A DNA stretch of 64,000 nucleotides from assembly GCA_947683625.1 (NCBI GenBank), contig CANTUR010000153.1, positions 1,054,001 to 1,118,000 on the forward strand, given 5' to 3'. The position numbers and the translations under genes were made by a program. The notes beneath the pieces were generated by a model. It was not told the DNA's origin. It saw nothing but the letters and a program-made list of their open reading frames with translations, and made no database searches. Source of the stretch: Mallotus nudiflorus. Its lineage: Eukaryota > Streptophyta > Magnoliopsida > Malpighiales > Euphorbiaceae. This document shows positions 1 to 11,999 of the stretch, piece by piece. How positions within the stretch are numbered: position 1 is the stretch's first letter; every line of letters starts with the position of its first letter.

Positions 1-853
1 GACTTAGTATCTCGGGGCCAATCTATTGTCCATAGTGGAATAAATTATCTATTGATTTGATTGGGATGTGAGGTGATAAATAATGTGATTCCTGGAGCTT
101 GGTTGACCAGGGGTCTCAGGGCCAATCACATTGACAGCTAGATTGCTGGAGCTCGATCGACTTAGTGTCTTGGGGTCAGTCTACTGTCTAGATTGGAATA
201 AGTGTTCTATTTGGAATCAAGTGAGCCTGTATGGCTAAAGCGATGTTGGGATTGATTGAGGTTGCTATTATTAGGGTTTTATGAATCCTTCATGAATCAA
301 ATTAAACATTTTCTGCATTTAGTATATTTATACAAGCAGAACCGACATATGTGTGGAATGCATGAACATATATACATATATATGAATGCATGAGTGGATA
401 TGTTTTAGATTGCATGTATATATAGTATAATAATTCACTCAATGAGGTTTGACCCCCCTTAATTATTTTTCAGGAGATCTCATATCGTCAGACCTTAGTT
501 GTAGAGTTCCTCATCGGTGTTCTTCAGTCCCGACTATTTTATGCAAATGTATATTTCAAACTCTGATTTGTATTCTAGAAACTGCAGTAGTAGTATTATT
601 ATATCGGAAGAGTAGTATTTTGTTTTGATATTAAATACTCTGAGAAATTGTATTTGAAACCGTATGAATATGTATTCATTTATGAAAGGATTTGGAGTAT
701 TTATTTTATATATTGATTCAAAAATTTTTAATTCTGTCATACTTTTTAATTATTTATTGCATGATTTCATTTTTAAGGCTCTCTACGGGTTCCGGATTCG
801 AAAGAATACCCGTTCCCTAGCACAGGTCATGACTCATAATTTGGGTCGTGAAA
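1..853 (+). mobile_element. Tekay-type LTR, right-hand part (LTR-A), cut by window edge
   Basis: This stretch is colinear with the last part of the LTR at 4215-8118 (its 7262-8118), with only scattered substitutions. It ends in GGGTCGTGAAA, a worn form of the GGGTCGTGACA that closes the other LTRs. A primer-binding site follows four bases later, so this is the 5' LTR of the internal region to its right. The rest of the LTR lies outside the window. Confidence 0.85.
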
Positions 854-857
854 AAGT

Positions 858-870
858 TAGTATCAGAGCC
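858..870 (+). other. Primer-binding site of the left Tekay element
   Basis: The sequence TAGTATCAGAGCC lies just after the LTR. It differs by one base from TGGTATCAGAGCC, the complement of the 3' end of plant initiator tRNA-Met, which is the usual primer of chromoviruses. It marks the start of minus-strand DNA synthesis. Confidence 0.8.
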
Positions 871-2049
871 TAGGCTTAGAGATGTGGACCTAGATTTTCG
901 AGTCGTGTTTTCTTTGGAACTACTACAGTTAAATTAGGTTTGGTCATGTCTTTGAAAAGTATTCCTTGCATTAAGAATTCCGCGTAACCGTTAGGGTGTC
1001 TGTTGATGTTTGTGATTATTTGAATTATTTGTTTGTTTTGCTCCTTACTGGTTGCCTCGAGCATGAGTCACTCCATCAATTGATGATAGTTAATCTTCTA
1101 AGCATGAGGTTCTACTCCCCTATGTAGCCTGTTAGGCGTAGGGGTAGAGATGGACTTAGAAGGTTGGATGATCGCTGTTGACAATGGAAACACTTGAATA
1201 AAGAGCTGGTGGCTAGCATTATGATGATATTGCTTCTGCAATAGGAGATTCACAGGGTGCAGTGTCGATACCTTTGATCGTACAATAGATGTAATTCTTT
1301 TTCAGCCAAGAATCGAGATATGTCAATTCTACGTATATTCCATATTCTGAATCCTGTTGAGTTTCCATATCTTTTCAGCGTAGTGAATGCAAACTATTTC
1401 TTCTGCCGAGACAATATTGGTAATCAGTCTTTTCAAGTTGAGGTTATGGTTATAGTTTCAGCCCTACTACACCTATCTAGTATAGGGGTAGATTAGAGGC
1501 AACTGTAACTCAAGGGTTAAGGTAATCATTGTAAGCAGTACAAGCATTTCCTTTTGAACTTGAACTTGCAGCCATTGTGGCTAGGATAGCCGAGATTATT
1601 AAGAGCTTGATAGCATTAGCCAAGTTTGACAGTTGTTTGTATATTGCTTTGAAGAAGGAATTAGAAAAATGTCTAATGAAGATGAAACGCTCTTGTACTC
1701 TTTATGGCAAGCTATTAGTTCTGACTATAACACATAATTTGAGTTAAAGAAGGATTTCTAAGGTACTTCCACCCACCTTCAAGGAGAGATAAGTAACTTT
1801 GGCTATTACTGCTCAGAGTAATAGAAGACTGGTAGAATTGTGTGTTACAAGACTAAGTTTAATATATGGACATTTAAACTGAGAATTGAGATTCAGGGGA
1901 TTATTGTGAATTCAGTCTTTTGGGTGTAATTGATCTTGATGAGATGTGAAAGGGTTGTCAAGAATATCTGGCTCTAGAAGAATATACTGCAATGGAGAAG
2001 TTGTCTCTCTCAGATGTTTCAATTGCCTGTGAGATTTTGATTTTTTTCT
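871..2049 (+). pseudogene. Decayed gag-protease region of Tekay element
   Basis: By position, between the primer site and reverse transcriptase, this should hold gag and protease. No open frame of useful length remains, and I could not recognise a gag core, zinc knuckle or protease motif. Stops and frameshifts are frequent on the plus strand. The call rests on context only. Confidence 0.45.
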
Positions 2050-2720
2050 TGATGAGTTGTCAGGTTTACCACCTCCTAGAAATTGAATTTTATATCAATG
2101 TGGTTCCTAATATAACTCCTATTTTGACGTAGCCCTACAGAATGGCACTTGCAGAGCTAAAAAGTAATTACAAGATCTGTATGACCAGAGTTTTGCTAGA
2201 CCTTGTGTTTCTTCTTGGGGTGCACTAGTCTTGTTGAGAAGATGGATGGTACCTCGAAACTGTGCATTGACTGCAGAGAGCTGAACAAGGTGACAGTGAA
2301 GAACAAGTATCCTCCTCTGAGGATAGATGACTTGTTTAATCAGCTACAGGGTGCACATTTCTTTTCTAAAATTGATTTGAAGTTGGGTTATCAGTAGTTG
2401 AAGATCAGTTTGTAGTAGTCTTCATCAATGATATCCTAGCGTATTCAAAGTAAATGAAAGGTCATGTATATCACTTGAGAAATATACTACATACACTAGG
2501 AGAATGTCAGCTTTATGCTGAATTCAGGAAGTGTGATTTTTGGGTGGAGAGTGTTATTTTTCTTGGAAGTGTGGTGTTTAAAGATAGTATTCAAGTTGAT
2601 CCACAAAAGATCGAAGTAGTATCCAAGTGGCCCAGACTGACTAGATCTATTAAGATTTGTAATTTTCTGAGTTTAACTGGGTACATAGGAAATCTAAACA
2701 GAATTCTCTAGAATTATAGC
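2050..2720 (+). pseudogene. Reverse transcriptase remnant (Tekay chromovirus)
   Basis: Translation gives the chromovirus series around PYRMALAELK, then LCIDCRELNKVTVKNKYP and IDDLFNQLQGAHFFSKIDLK, the fingers/palm part of RT. After GYQ (about 2397) the frame breaks, and a few codons later the sequence resumes at a worn catalytic block reading FINDILAYSK where YIDD is expected. The roughly 50 codons that normally lie between are missing, so there is an internal deletion. The first catalytic aspartate is Asn. The RT connection region (VDPQKIEVVSKWP) follows to about 2710. The enzyme is dead. Confidence 0.85.
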
Positions 2721-2804
2721 TCCTATGACCCGCATAACTCAGAAGAATGTGAAGTTTGTGTGAACAGATGTTTGTTAGAATAGTTTCCAAGTGCTGGAGA
2801 AGAC

Positions 2805-2965
2805 CTGATATCATTACAGCATTTCATCATATCATCATGGCATCTCATTACAGCTTTTCATCATGACATTTCATTCCAGCATTTCATCATAACATTGTAT
2901 CATAACATTTCATCATAACATTCATCATGGCATGTCATCATGACATTTCACCATAGAATGATTTG
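2805..2965. repeat. Short tandem repeat inside Tekay pol
   Basis: About 160 bases consist of near-copies of the words CATTTCATCAT, CATGACATTTCAT and ATAACATTTCATC. The array sits where the RT-RNase H junction should be and breaks coding similarity on both sides. It looks like a locally expanded minisatellite rather than part of the original element. Confidence 0.7.
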
Positions 2966-4158
2966 CTAATAAGAGATGCACAAGTTAATTGTATAGGGTT
3001 GATGTTGTAATCTGAGAAAGAGATTCTATATAAGCTACGAAATGAACTTGCAGTGTACATCCAGATATTACCAAAAGTATCACGTTATTTAGGATCAATA
3101 CTAGTGGGTTGGATTGAAGAAGGATGTGACTGAATGTATTTCTAAGTGTTTAATTTTCCAGCCGGTGAAAGCTGAACATCAGAAGTCTTCTGGGAAGTTT
3201 TGATCTCTTTTGAACTTTGGGTGGAAATGAGAGAGAATTGCTATGATTTTTATGGTTGGTTACCTCATTCGAAGGGTGAATATAATTCCATCTGGGTAAC
3301 TGTAGACGAATTGACCAAGTCAGCTAATTTTTTTTTTGGCTAGTGGAAGCCACTTATTCAGTAGCTAAGTTGGTTAAGCTGCATATAAAGCATATTGTGT
3401 ATCTGCATGGAATACCTGTATCTATTGAATATGGTAAAAGTACAGTGTTTACCTCTTGATTTTTTTGGTAGAAATTACGGAAAGTAATAGGTACATGGTT
3501 GGATTTCAATACTGCTTTTTATCCTCAGACTGATGACAGTCTAAGAGGATGATCTAGACACTAGATGATATGTTGAAGATATGTGTTTTGGATCTGGAAG
3601 GTAGCTAAGTTGATTATATGCTACTTGAAGAATTCGCTTATAATAACAGCTACCATAACAGTATTGGAATGACACCACATGAGGCTTTTATGGAAACAAG
3701 TCTTAACTAGATATGAGATAGTTCAGAATATAGCGAAGAAAATTGCTATGATCAGAAGAGCGATGCGGATCCTAGACATAGAGATATGGAGTTTCAGGTC
3801 GAAGACTGTAATTCTGAAGATGTCTTTAAAAAATGGTGTGATGAGACTTGGTAAGATTGCATATTGGTTGGCTTTGCCTTCAAATCTATTTCGTGTGCAT
3901 CCAATGTTCCATGTCTTGATTTTGAGAGAGTGTATTTTGGACACTTCGCACATGTTGCAGTCGGACAATGTAGAACTAAATGAGGATCTGAAGTTCAAGA
4001 AGGAATCAGTTGCGATTGTAAATTATCCAGCTCGATAGTAATGTTTGAACCAGATTTGGATGATCAAAATGTTGTGGTGAAGCAACAACGTGAAAAAGAT
4101 TACGTGGGAGACTGAAGTTGAGATACGAGCTTCTTACCCATATCTCTTCCCTTCTTAA
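2966..4158 (+). pseudogene. RNase H / integrase / chromodomain remnant (Tekay)
   Basis: Traces of RNase H come first. Next is the integrase zinc-binding part near 3100-3180 (C-x2-C with KAEHQKSSGK), then the catalytic core around 3260-3660 (GEYNSIWVTVDELTKSANF, later a worn form of the HPQTDGQSER region). The integrase C-terminus (about 3760-3900) leads into a chromodomain-like tail ending near RASYPYLFPS. Each block is in a different frame or contains stops. The order and wording of motifs match Tekay/Del chromoviruses, whose C-terminal chromodomain guides integration to heterochromatin. Confidence 0.85.
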
Positions 4159-4201
4159 CTTGTATTTATTCTTTTTCTGGAATTCGGGGATGAATTCTTA
4201 T

Positions 4202-4214
4202 AAGGGGGGAAGAC
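4202..4214 (+). other. Polypurine tract before LTR-B
   Basis: AAGGGGGGAAGAC lies directly before the LTR start and is repeated almost unchanged before LTR-C. It is the expected plus-strand primer site. Confidence 0.85.
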
Positions 4215-4584
4215 TATAATATCCCGAGTTTTTAAATAATTTTAAACTGCATCGAGATATGCAGTGTTAATAATTTTAATATATATTTATGATTATTTAA
4301 TTAGTTTGTTATTTATTAAAGGCATTTTTAATTATTTTTAAGTCTTTTACGTAAAATTTTCCCGAGAGTTTTATTTTCGGGGAAATTAAAATGTAAATAA
4401 ATAAATATTAATTATTTTAGATGGTGTTGCGAATTTGCATGAGTCCATGCATGCTTTTTAAGTTTTGAATAAAATATATACGTATACATGCATATATGCA
4501 CATTTAAATTAAAATTAGGGTTTATTTTAATTAAATTGTATTATATCATATAGTTTTAAAAATAATTAAATGTGTATATATATG

Positions 4585-4615
<31 letters not shown>

Positions 4616-7600
4616 ATTATTATTTAAGTGTGTGGTGTATATTAAATTGGGCACAATATTTATATATTAAAATAATATAAAATATAGATATATATACATA
4701 CATATACATATTATATTTACCAAATCAAAAAGTTAGCCATATTTACGATTGTGCCATCAACATCACCATCTTCATTCCCGATCACCCCCTTCCCCGTTCT
4801 AGCGTATTTCAGTCCGTTTCTTCACTGACGGAGTGCCTCTCAGCCAACCACCACCATCCCTAGCTCCCTCCACCGCCTTTTCCTTCCATTTCCGGTGAGT
4901 TTTGGCCGATTTTTCTCAAAGAAATCGAAAGTTGCCATTTACTCCGATCACAACCATTCCGGCCACCGTTTGAAGTGCCACCGGTCTTTATCTTCTCCTT
5001 GAGCTCCGGTGAGTGCATTTCCAAGGTTTGTTTCACTTGATTTGGTATAGATTTCCCAAGGTTTTGAATTTTCAATTTCGGTCAACTTGAGTTCTTGAAT
5101 TTTTTGAGCTTCAATTTTGATGATTCAAGCTAACTTCCTTCACAAAGATAAATCCTAGTAGCTCAATCTACATGCTGTAATTTTTGTGGAATTTTTGGGA
5201 ATTATTTTGATTTTTGTGAATTTTTTATTATTTTATTAATAATTTCTAATTTTCGAAAATTTATTAAATAAATTATGAAATTGTGATTTATGGTATTTAT
5301 AGGTGTTAAAATGAATTTTATAAATTTATTTGTAATTTTTGTATTTTTATATAATTATTTTGAATTTATTTAGTTTATGTAATTTGTGGAAAATTAGGTT
5401 AATTATGTGTTTTATTGAAATTAATTGATTAATTGAGTATAATTATTAATATTATTGAATTATATGTTGAGAAATTAATTTTTGAGTAATTATACTGTTT
5501 TTGGTAAATTTTTTAATAATTATAGTGAATTTATATATAGTAGGGGTATTTTGATAATTTGACACTAAATTGGCTTAAAATATAATTAAATTGGTTTTAA
5601 TAGTTAATTGAGGTATAAAAATCATTTCTACAAATCATTTAGTATTTTCAACTAATTAAAACTATTTTTCATAAATTATTTTTAAATTATATATAATATA
5701 CTATTTTTCTAAATAAATGAGTTTTTATTGGTTTTTAATATGTTTTAGGGTTAATTGCGTAATTTGGAGTTTAAAATGTATTCTAGTCAATATTGATGAA
5801 TTTATAAAGAATTATCGATTTTAATAATATTTTATCAAAATTAGGGTTTTTATGTAATTGTCGGTGGAATAATTATTTTTGATGTTTTAAATGCCTGATT
5901 TGCTATATTTTGATTATTCAAGGGTATTTTTTATATTTCTGAAATTTTCATGTGTTATGCAATTATCTCGTGAAATTGTGAACGTCAGTCGGTAGAATTG
6001 TAGTTTGGAAGTCCGACCGAGGAGTTATGGTTGTGTATTTTCGAAGTGTGTTTTCTGTGCAAGATCGGCCCTACTTTTATAGGGAGATGTTCGTTTTACA
6101 GAAGAGACTATGTCGAAATTTTGATAGATTTCTCGTAAAACGTGACAACCGATCCAAGTCTAATTCCGAATCCTTGATTTAATATGTCTATAGTAATCTT
6201 AGAAGTATAGAGTTAGAAGTTTATTCTGACGGTTATTATTATTTTATTTTTCTAGCTGCGCTGAGACCGAGGCCTAACGGATTGGGCCTGCTGAGTTTGT
6301 CTCGTGGAGCGCTAACATGTGAGTTATTATATTGTATATATATGTATTGCATATAGGATGCATCACTTAGGGTTCTTCATTTTCATTATATGTTTTTTTT
6401 AAAAGTGATTTTAAATGATAATATTTTTGGTATACCTAGGGTTGTATTTTTAGTATATATGCATATTAAATAATAATGCATGTTAGTTTGATATATACAC
6501 AATTTTTAAAATGTAGACATAGTCACAATTATTTTATTAAATGATTAGTATACTTTAGGTATAGCTTCGGTATATTTTAGGCTTATTCTTAAATAATTGC
6601 ATGATATATTATAAACCTACACTTAAATTGTTTTTAAGTTTATTTTTGGTATATTTTTAATATATTTCCAAGTAAATACATGTCGTATTGTTAATTTAAA
6701 CCTAAAACCTTAGTGGTATACTTAGGGTTTAATTGGAATATATGCATGCTAGAAAATTAGGTCACTTTGGTATGTTGTGAATATATGTTAAACCTAGACA
6801 CATTTTTAAATGAATAATTATGCATAATTGTTTTATTAAGTAATTTGTGTACTTAGGATATATTCTTTTGTATATTTAAGTATATTTTTAAGTAAATGCA
6901 TTTTGTATTATTGATACACATTTAATTGTTTTTAACTATATTAATGGTTTACCTTTAGTATATTTCATATTTTATTTGATATATATATATATATATTATG
7001 GTTGATTTTATTATTATGAATATTGTTTTACATTAATTACTTTCTGAATGAATATTTATTTTAAATGAAGGATATCAATAGAACGTGCTTCCTAGTGGGC
7101 AGTACTAGGACTATGTACGTACCGGTGTGATAGATAAGGGTTGAGTGAGAACTAATTTGGTGATTATAATTGATTTGATTGATTTGACTAAGATTAATGG
7201 TGCATTAGATAGTGTGAATTGTGGGATCAATCACACTGACAGTCAGACTGCTGGAGCTCGGTTGACTTAGTGTCTTGGGGCCAGTCTACTGTCCATAGTG
7301 GAATAAATGATCTATTGATTTGATTGGGATGTGAGGTGATAAATAATGTGATTGTTGGAGCTTGGTTGACCTGGGGTCTCGGGGCCAATCACACTGATAG
7401 CCAAACTGTTGGAGCTCGATCGACTTAGTGTCTCGGGGCCAGTCTGCTATCCAGATTGGAATAAGTGTTCTATTAGGAATCAAGTGAGCCTGTATGACTA
7501 GAGCGATGTTGGGATTGATTGAGGTTGCTCTTATTAGGGTTCTATGAATCCTTCATGAATCAAATTAAATATTTTCTTCATTTAGTATATTTATACAAGC

Positions 7601-8118
7601 AGAACCGGCATATGTGTGGAATGCGTGAACATATATACATATATATATGAATGCATAAGTGGATATGTTTTAGATTGCATGTATATATAGTATAATAATT
7701 CACTCAGTGAGGTTTAACCCCCCTCAATTATTTTTCAGGAGATCTCATATCATTAAACCTTAGTTGTAGAGTTCCTTGCCGGTGTTCTTCAGTCCCAGCT
7801 ATTTTATGCAAATGTATATTTTGAACTTTGATTTGTATTCTAGAAATTGCAGTAGTGGTGTTATTGTATCGGAACAGTAGTATTTTGTTTTGATATTAAA
7901 TACTCTGCGAAATTGTATTTGAAACCGTATGAATATGTATTCATTTATGAAAGGATTTGGAGTATTTATTTTATATATTGATTCAAAATTTTTTAATTCT
8001 GTCATACTTTTTAATTATTTATTGCATGATTTCATTTTTAAGGCTCGCTACGGGTTTCGAATTTTAAAGAATACCCATTCCCTAGCGCCGGTCATGACTC
8101 CTAGTTTGGGTCATGACA
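4215..8118 (+). mobile_element. Complete Tekay-type LTR (LTR-B), 3.9 kb
   Basis: It starts at TATAATATCCC (original TG decayed to TA), just after a polypurine tract, and ends in GGGTCATGACA. Its first ~2.1 kb aligns with LTR-C (8658-10720) and its last ~0.86 kb with LTR-A. A C/T-rich stretch at about 4750-5000, downstream of AT-rich TATA-like sequence, is probably the start of the transcribed leader; the same block is in LTR-C. Short ORFs on both strands here are not conserved as proteins. LTRs of 2-4 kb or more are normal for Tekay elements. Confidence 0.9.
7251..7450. repeat. Repeated ~45-bp motif inside the LTR
   Basis: A module built on TTGGAGCTCGATCGACTTAG followed by TGTCTCGGGGCCAGTCT occurs three times, with starts at about 7251, 7355 and 7409. 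The same arrangement is in LTR-A at about 92 and 146, so it belongs to the LTR family. It is not seen in LTR-C, which lacks this part. Confidence 0.7.
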
Positions 8119-8600
8119 ACAGTTAGTAGGCAGAAGAGCTATATGTGGATCCTAGGTGTAGAGATATGGAATTTCAGGTTGGAGACTTTGTTTTTCTGAT
8201 GGTGTCTCCGATGAAGGGTGTAATGAGATTTGGCAGGAAGGGTAAGTTAGCATCGAGATATATCAGACCGTTCGAGATTCTGGAGAGAGTTGGCACTGTT
8301 GCATATCGGTTGGCTTTGCCCCCGAGTATGTCTTAAGTGCATCCGGTATTTCATATCTCGATGCTAACGAAGTACGTCTCAGACCCTTCACACGTGTTGC
8401 AGCTTGACAATGTGGAAGTAAACGAAGATCTGACGTTCGTGGAAGAACCTGTGGCGATTGTTGATTATCAAGTTCGACAGTTGCGATCGAAGCAGATTCT
8501 GATGGTCAAGGTTCTATGGCGCAGCAACAGAGTTGAGGAGCATACATTGGAGACTGAAGCTAAGATGCGAGCTTCTTACCCGTATCTCTTCCCTTCTTGA
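8119..8600 (+). pseudogene. Internally deleted Tekay body: pol C-terminus only
   Basis: The first ten bases after LTR-B match the start of the left internal region (up to GTTAGTA, beginning of the primer site). The sequence then jumps to the integrase C-terminus, matching the left copy from about 3756. The coding part is much better kept than in the left copy: MEFQVGDFVFLMVSPMKG, the SRYIRPFEILERVG block, one stop at the codon before VHPVFHISML, then a chromodomain (VLWRSNRVEEHTLETEAKMR) and the end at ASYPYLFPS. About 2.9 kb of gag-pol is missing. The product would be a fragment without a catalytic core. Confidence 0.88.
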
Positions 8601-8644
8601 TCTTGTATTTATTCTTTTTTTGAAATTCGGGGATGAATTCTTGT

Positions 8645-8657
8645 AAGGGGGGAAGAC
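8645..8657 (+). other. Polypurine tract before LTR-C
   Basis: AAGGGGGGAAGAC again stands directly before an LTR start, about 45 bases after the pol stop codon. Confidence 0.85.
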
Positions 8658-11129
8658 TGTAATATCTCAAGTTTTTAAATAATTTTAAACTGCATCGGGA
8701 TATGCAGTGTTAATAATTTTTAAATATATTTATGATTATTTAATTATTTTGTTATTTATTAAAGTCATTTTTAATTTTTTTAATTATTTTAAGTCCTTTG
8801 CGTAAAATTTTCCCGGGGATTTTATTTTCGGAGAAATTAAAAAGTAAATAAATAAATATTAATTATTTTAAGTGGTTTTGTGAATTTGCATGAGCCCATG
8901 CATGATTTTTAAGTGTTGAATAAAAATATATACGTATACATGCATTTAAATTAAATTAAGGTTTATTTTAATTAAATTAAATGTGTATATATATGTATAT
9001 GTGTATATATATATTATTAAATATGTGTGTGGTGCATATTTATTGTGCATATAATATTATATATTAAAATAATATAAAGTATAGATATATATATATATAT
9101 ATATATACATATATACATATAATATATATACTTAATATAAAGTTTGCAAAATTTACGAAAGTGTCATTATCTCCTTCTTCTTCTTCCCGATCGTTCTTCC
9201 TCACCTCCGTCCACTGCAACTCCATTCCCTCACCATCACTATGCTTCCCAGTGTGCCACCTTCCCTTCTAGCTTGCTCCGCCGCCCCAAGCTTCCATTTC
9301 CGACGTTGTTTGGCCGGATTTTCTTCAAGTAGCCAAAAGTTGCTCCCATCACCGATCAGCCCAATTCCGGCCACCATTTGGAGTGCCACCGGTCTCTATC
9401 TCTTCCTTGAGCTCCGGTGAGTCCATTTCCAAGCTTTGTTTCACTTGATTTGGTCTAGATTTCCCTAGGCTTTGAATTTTCATTTTCTGCCAACTTGAGT
9501 TCTTGAATTTTTTGAGTGTCGATTTCAATGATTCAAGAAAATTTCTTTCACAAAGATTGATCCTAGTAGCTTAATCTACCTCTGTAAATTTTTATGGAAT
9601 TTTTGGGAATTATTTTGATTTTTGTGAATTTTTTATTATTTTATTAATATTTTCTAATTTTCGTAAATTAATTAATTAAATTATGAAATTGTGATTTATG
9701 GTGTTTATAGGTGTTAAAATGAATTTTAGAAATTTATTTGTAATTTTTATGATTTTTGTATAATTAATATGAATTTATTTAGTTTATGTGATTTTTAGAA
9801 AATTAGGTTAACTATGTGTTTTATTGAAATTAATTGGTTAATTGAGTATATTTGTTGATATTATTGAATTATATGTTGAGAAATTAATTTTTGAGTAATT
9901 ATATTTTTTTTGGTGAATTTTTGAACAATTATAGTGAATTTATATATAGTAGGGGTATTTTGATAATTTGACACTAAATTGGCTAAAAATATAATTAAAT
10001 TGATTTTAATAGTTATTTGAGGTATAAAAATTATTTCTACAAATTATTTAGCATTTTTAACTAATTAAAACTAATTTTTGTAAATTATTTTCAAATTATA
10101 TATAATTTACTATTTTTGTAAATAAATGGGTTTTTATCGATTTTTAATATATTTTAGGGTTAATTAAATATAATTTGGATTTATAAAATGTATTTTGGTC
10201 AATATTTATGAATTTATCGGGAATTATCGAATTTTAATAATATTTTATTAAAATTAGGGTTTTATTTTATTTATCGGTAAAATAATTATTTTTAGTGTTT
10301 GAATTTCTAATTTACTATATTTTGAGTATTAAAGGGTATTTTTTGGCATTTTAAATGTGTTATGTGTTATCTCGAAAATTGTGAACCTCGATCAGTAGAT
10401 TTGTAGTTTAGGAGTCCGACCGAGGGATTGTGTGGCGGTATATTTTTGAAGTGTGTTTCTTTGCAAGACCGGCTCTACTCTTTGAGTAGAGTGATGCCCG
10501 TTTTACGGGGGAGGTTCTGCCGGATTTTCAGTATAATTCTCGTAAAATGTGATGTCCAATCTAATTCCTATTCCTTATCTGTGTCCAGAATTCTAGGTCT
10601 AGTCTCTAGGAATTTTGATAGATTTATTCTGATTCACGTTGTCGTTTGTTTGTTTAGTTGCGCTAAGACTAAGGCCTAGTGGACCAGGCCCGTCGGACCC
10701 ATCTCGAGGAGCGCAATAACTAAGAGTCTTCATCTTCTGACCTCAGTAGTAGACCCATATGCCGGATTTCTTCTGCCCTGGCTTTCCTATGTAAACTGCT
10801 CACTTGACTTTATTTTATAATCTAGACACTACAATAGTTGTAGTCGGTTGTGAGACTTATGTATTATGTTTGTATGAGATATGTATTTTAAAGATTTGTA
10901 TTAAAAGATTATTTATATATGAGATGAGTTTGTTTATTTAAATCTATTGGCGGATTATTATATTATTTAATTTTACTTATGAGATTTATTTCCACTGTGA
11001 GTTATTTTATTTATATTATTATTATTATTGCATGCCTTTATTTTATTTTTAAGTCTTGCAACGGGTTCCGGATTCGAAAGAATTCCCGTTCCATAGCACC
11101 GGTCATGGCCCCTGTTTTGGGTCGTGACA
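8658..11129 (+). mobile_element. Shorter Tekay-type LTR (LTR-C), 2.5 kb
   Basis: It begins TGTAATATCTC and ends GGGTCGTGACA. It is colinear with LTR-B up to the block CTCGAGGAGCGC (about 10710). It then lacks the ~1.4 kb present in LTR-B (about 6310-7740) and continues with a divergent 3' part that matches LTR-B again only near the end (ACGGGTTCCGGATTCGAAAG). It is therefore a variant of the family, not a twin of LTR-B. It abuts Tat-1 DNA at 11130, so the array was inserted into, or joined to, that element. Confidence 0.88.
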
Positions 11130-11149
11130 TAGTAAGGTGAACAACCATT

Positions 11150-11994
11150 AAAATCAAAGAGGCAATCTTCATTAACCAAGATGTCAAATACCCAATGCTT
11201 GGGGTCGATTTCCTTGACTTAAGCCCAAAAAAGCTTGATGAACTAGTCACTGAGCGTAAATTATTGATTCATATGCAACTCCTAGCTACCTACACTACTA
11301 AGAAGACTGATACTCTGATTTGGGCACGTTTTCTTGTGTGTTACCTCTTTATGCAATACTTCACCATCTCAAATGATGGGCTAGGAGATTACTGGATACT
11401 TTAGGTCATTAAAGGGATGGAATCAGAATGACACCGTTCCCATTGATTCTAGCAGAAACCATTCAAGGTTTGGATGACCTAAAAAATGGAAAAAGTCAAA
11501 ACTTCACTAGAAGCCCTTTATTGCTTCAAATATGGCTGCAAGAAAAGCTGAGTCTACTCGAAAAACCTATAGGGAACTGGATGAGATACCAACTCAGGAA
11601 TCACCTAGAAAAACACATTAAGGACGTTCATGGGCGCTCATCCTACATCACAGCCTAGGAGTGGTTTGAATGCATGAAGGACACTCTAAAATATTAAGTA
11701 AGATGGTTGTGCCTATGGTTGAAGTTAGGGCGTGTAACTCTTTGCATATATGTCAACTGCATACCAATCTCAGGATTTAGGTCATGCACCCACTATTATC
11801 CAGCAATAGTGATAAGACAGTTTAGTGAGAAGCAATGTGTACCTTCTGAGCTTGCACATTTCTCTGGTGGCAGAATACAACAAAGGTTTATAGATCACTT
11901 TAGAGCAACATGGAAGAGGAGAATCATCCACCAATTTACTGCTAGTATTGGAGACGGTGTTGCTGATGAAGCATACAAGCAGTGGATGATCTGA
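11150..11994 (+). pseudogene. DUF7745-like domain remnant
   Basis: Three frame-shifted pieces carry the wording of plant DUF7745 proteins. There is an aliphatic stretch (LIWARFLVCYLFMQY), then PLILAETIQGLDDL and SPLLLQIWLQEKL, then EWFECMKDTL, and finally YYPAIVIRQFSEKQCVPSEL with a basic tail ending in TWKRR. DUF7745 is known from plant retrotransposon-associated polyproteins of unknown function. Here it lies 5' of a Tat-lineage pol and in the same direction. Stops occur between the pieces. Similarity is judged by eye. Confidence 0.6.
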
Positions 11995-11999
11995 AGACA

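Noticed and set aside
9144..9389. Overlapping short frames on both strands in the C/T-rich part of LTR-C
   Set aside because: The homologous part of LTR-B (about 4750-5000) does not keep the frames. It is leader sequence of the LTR.
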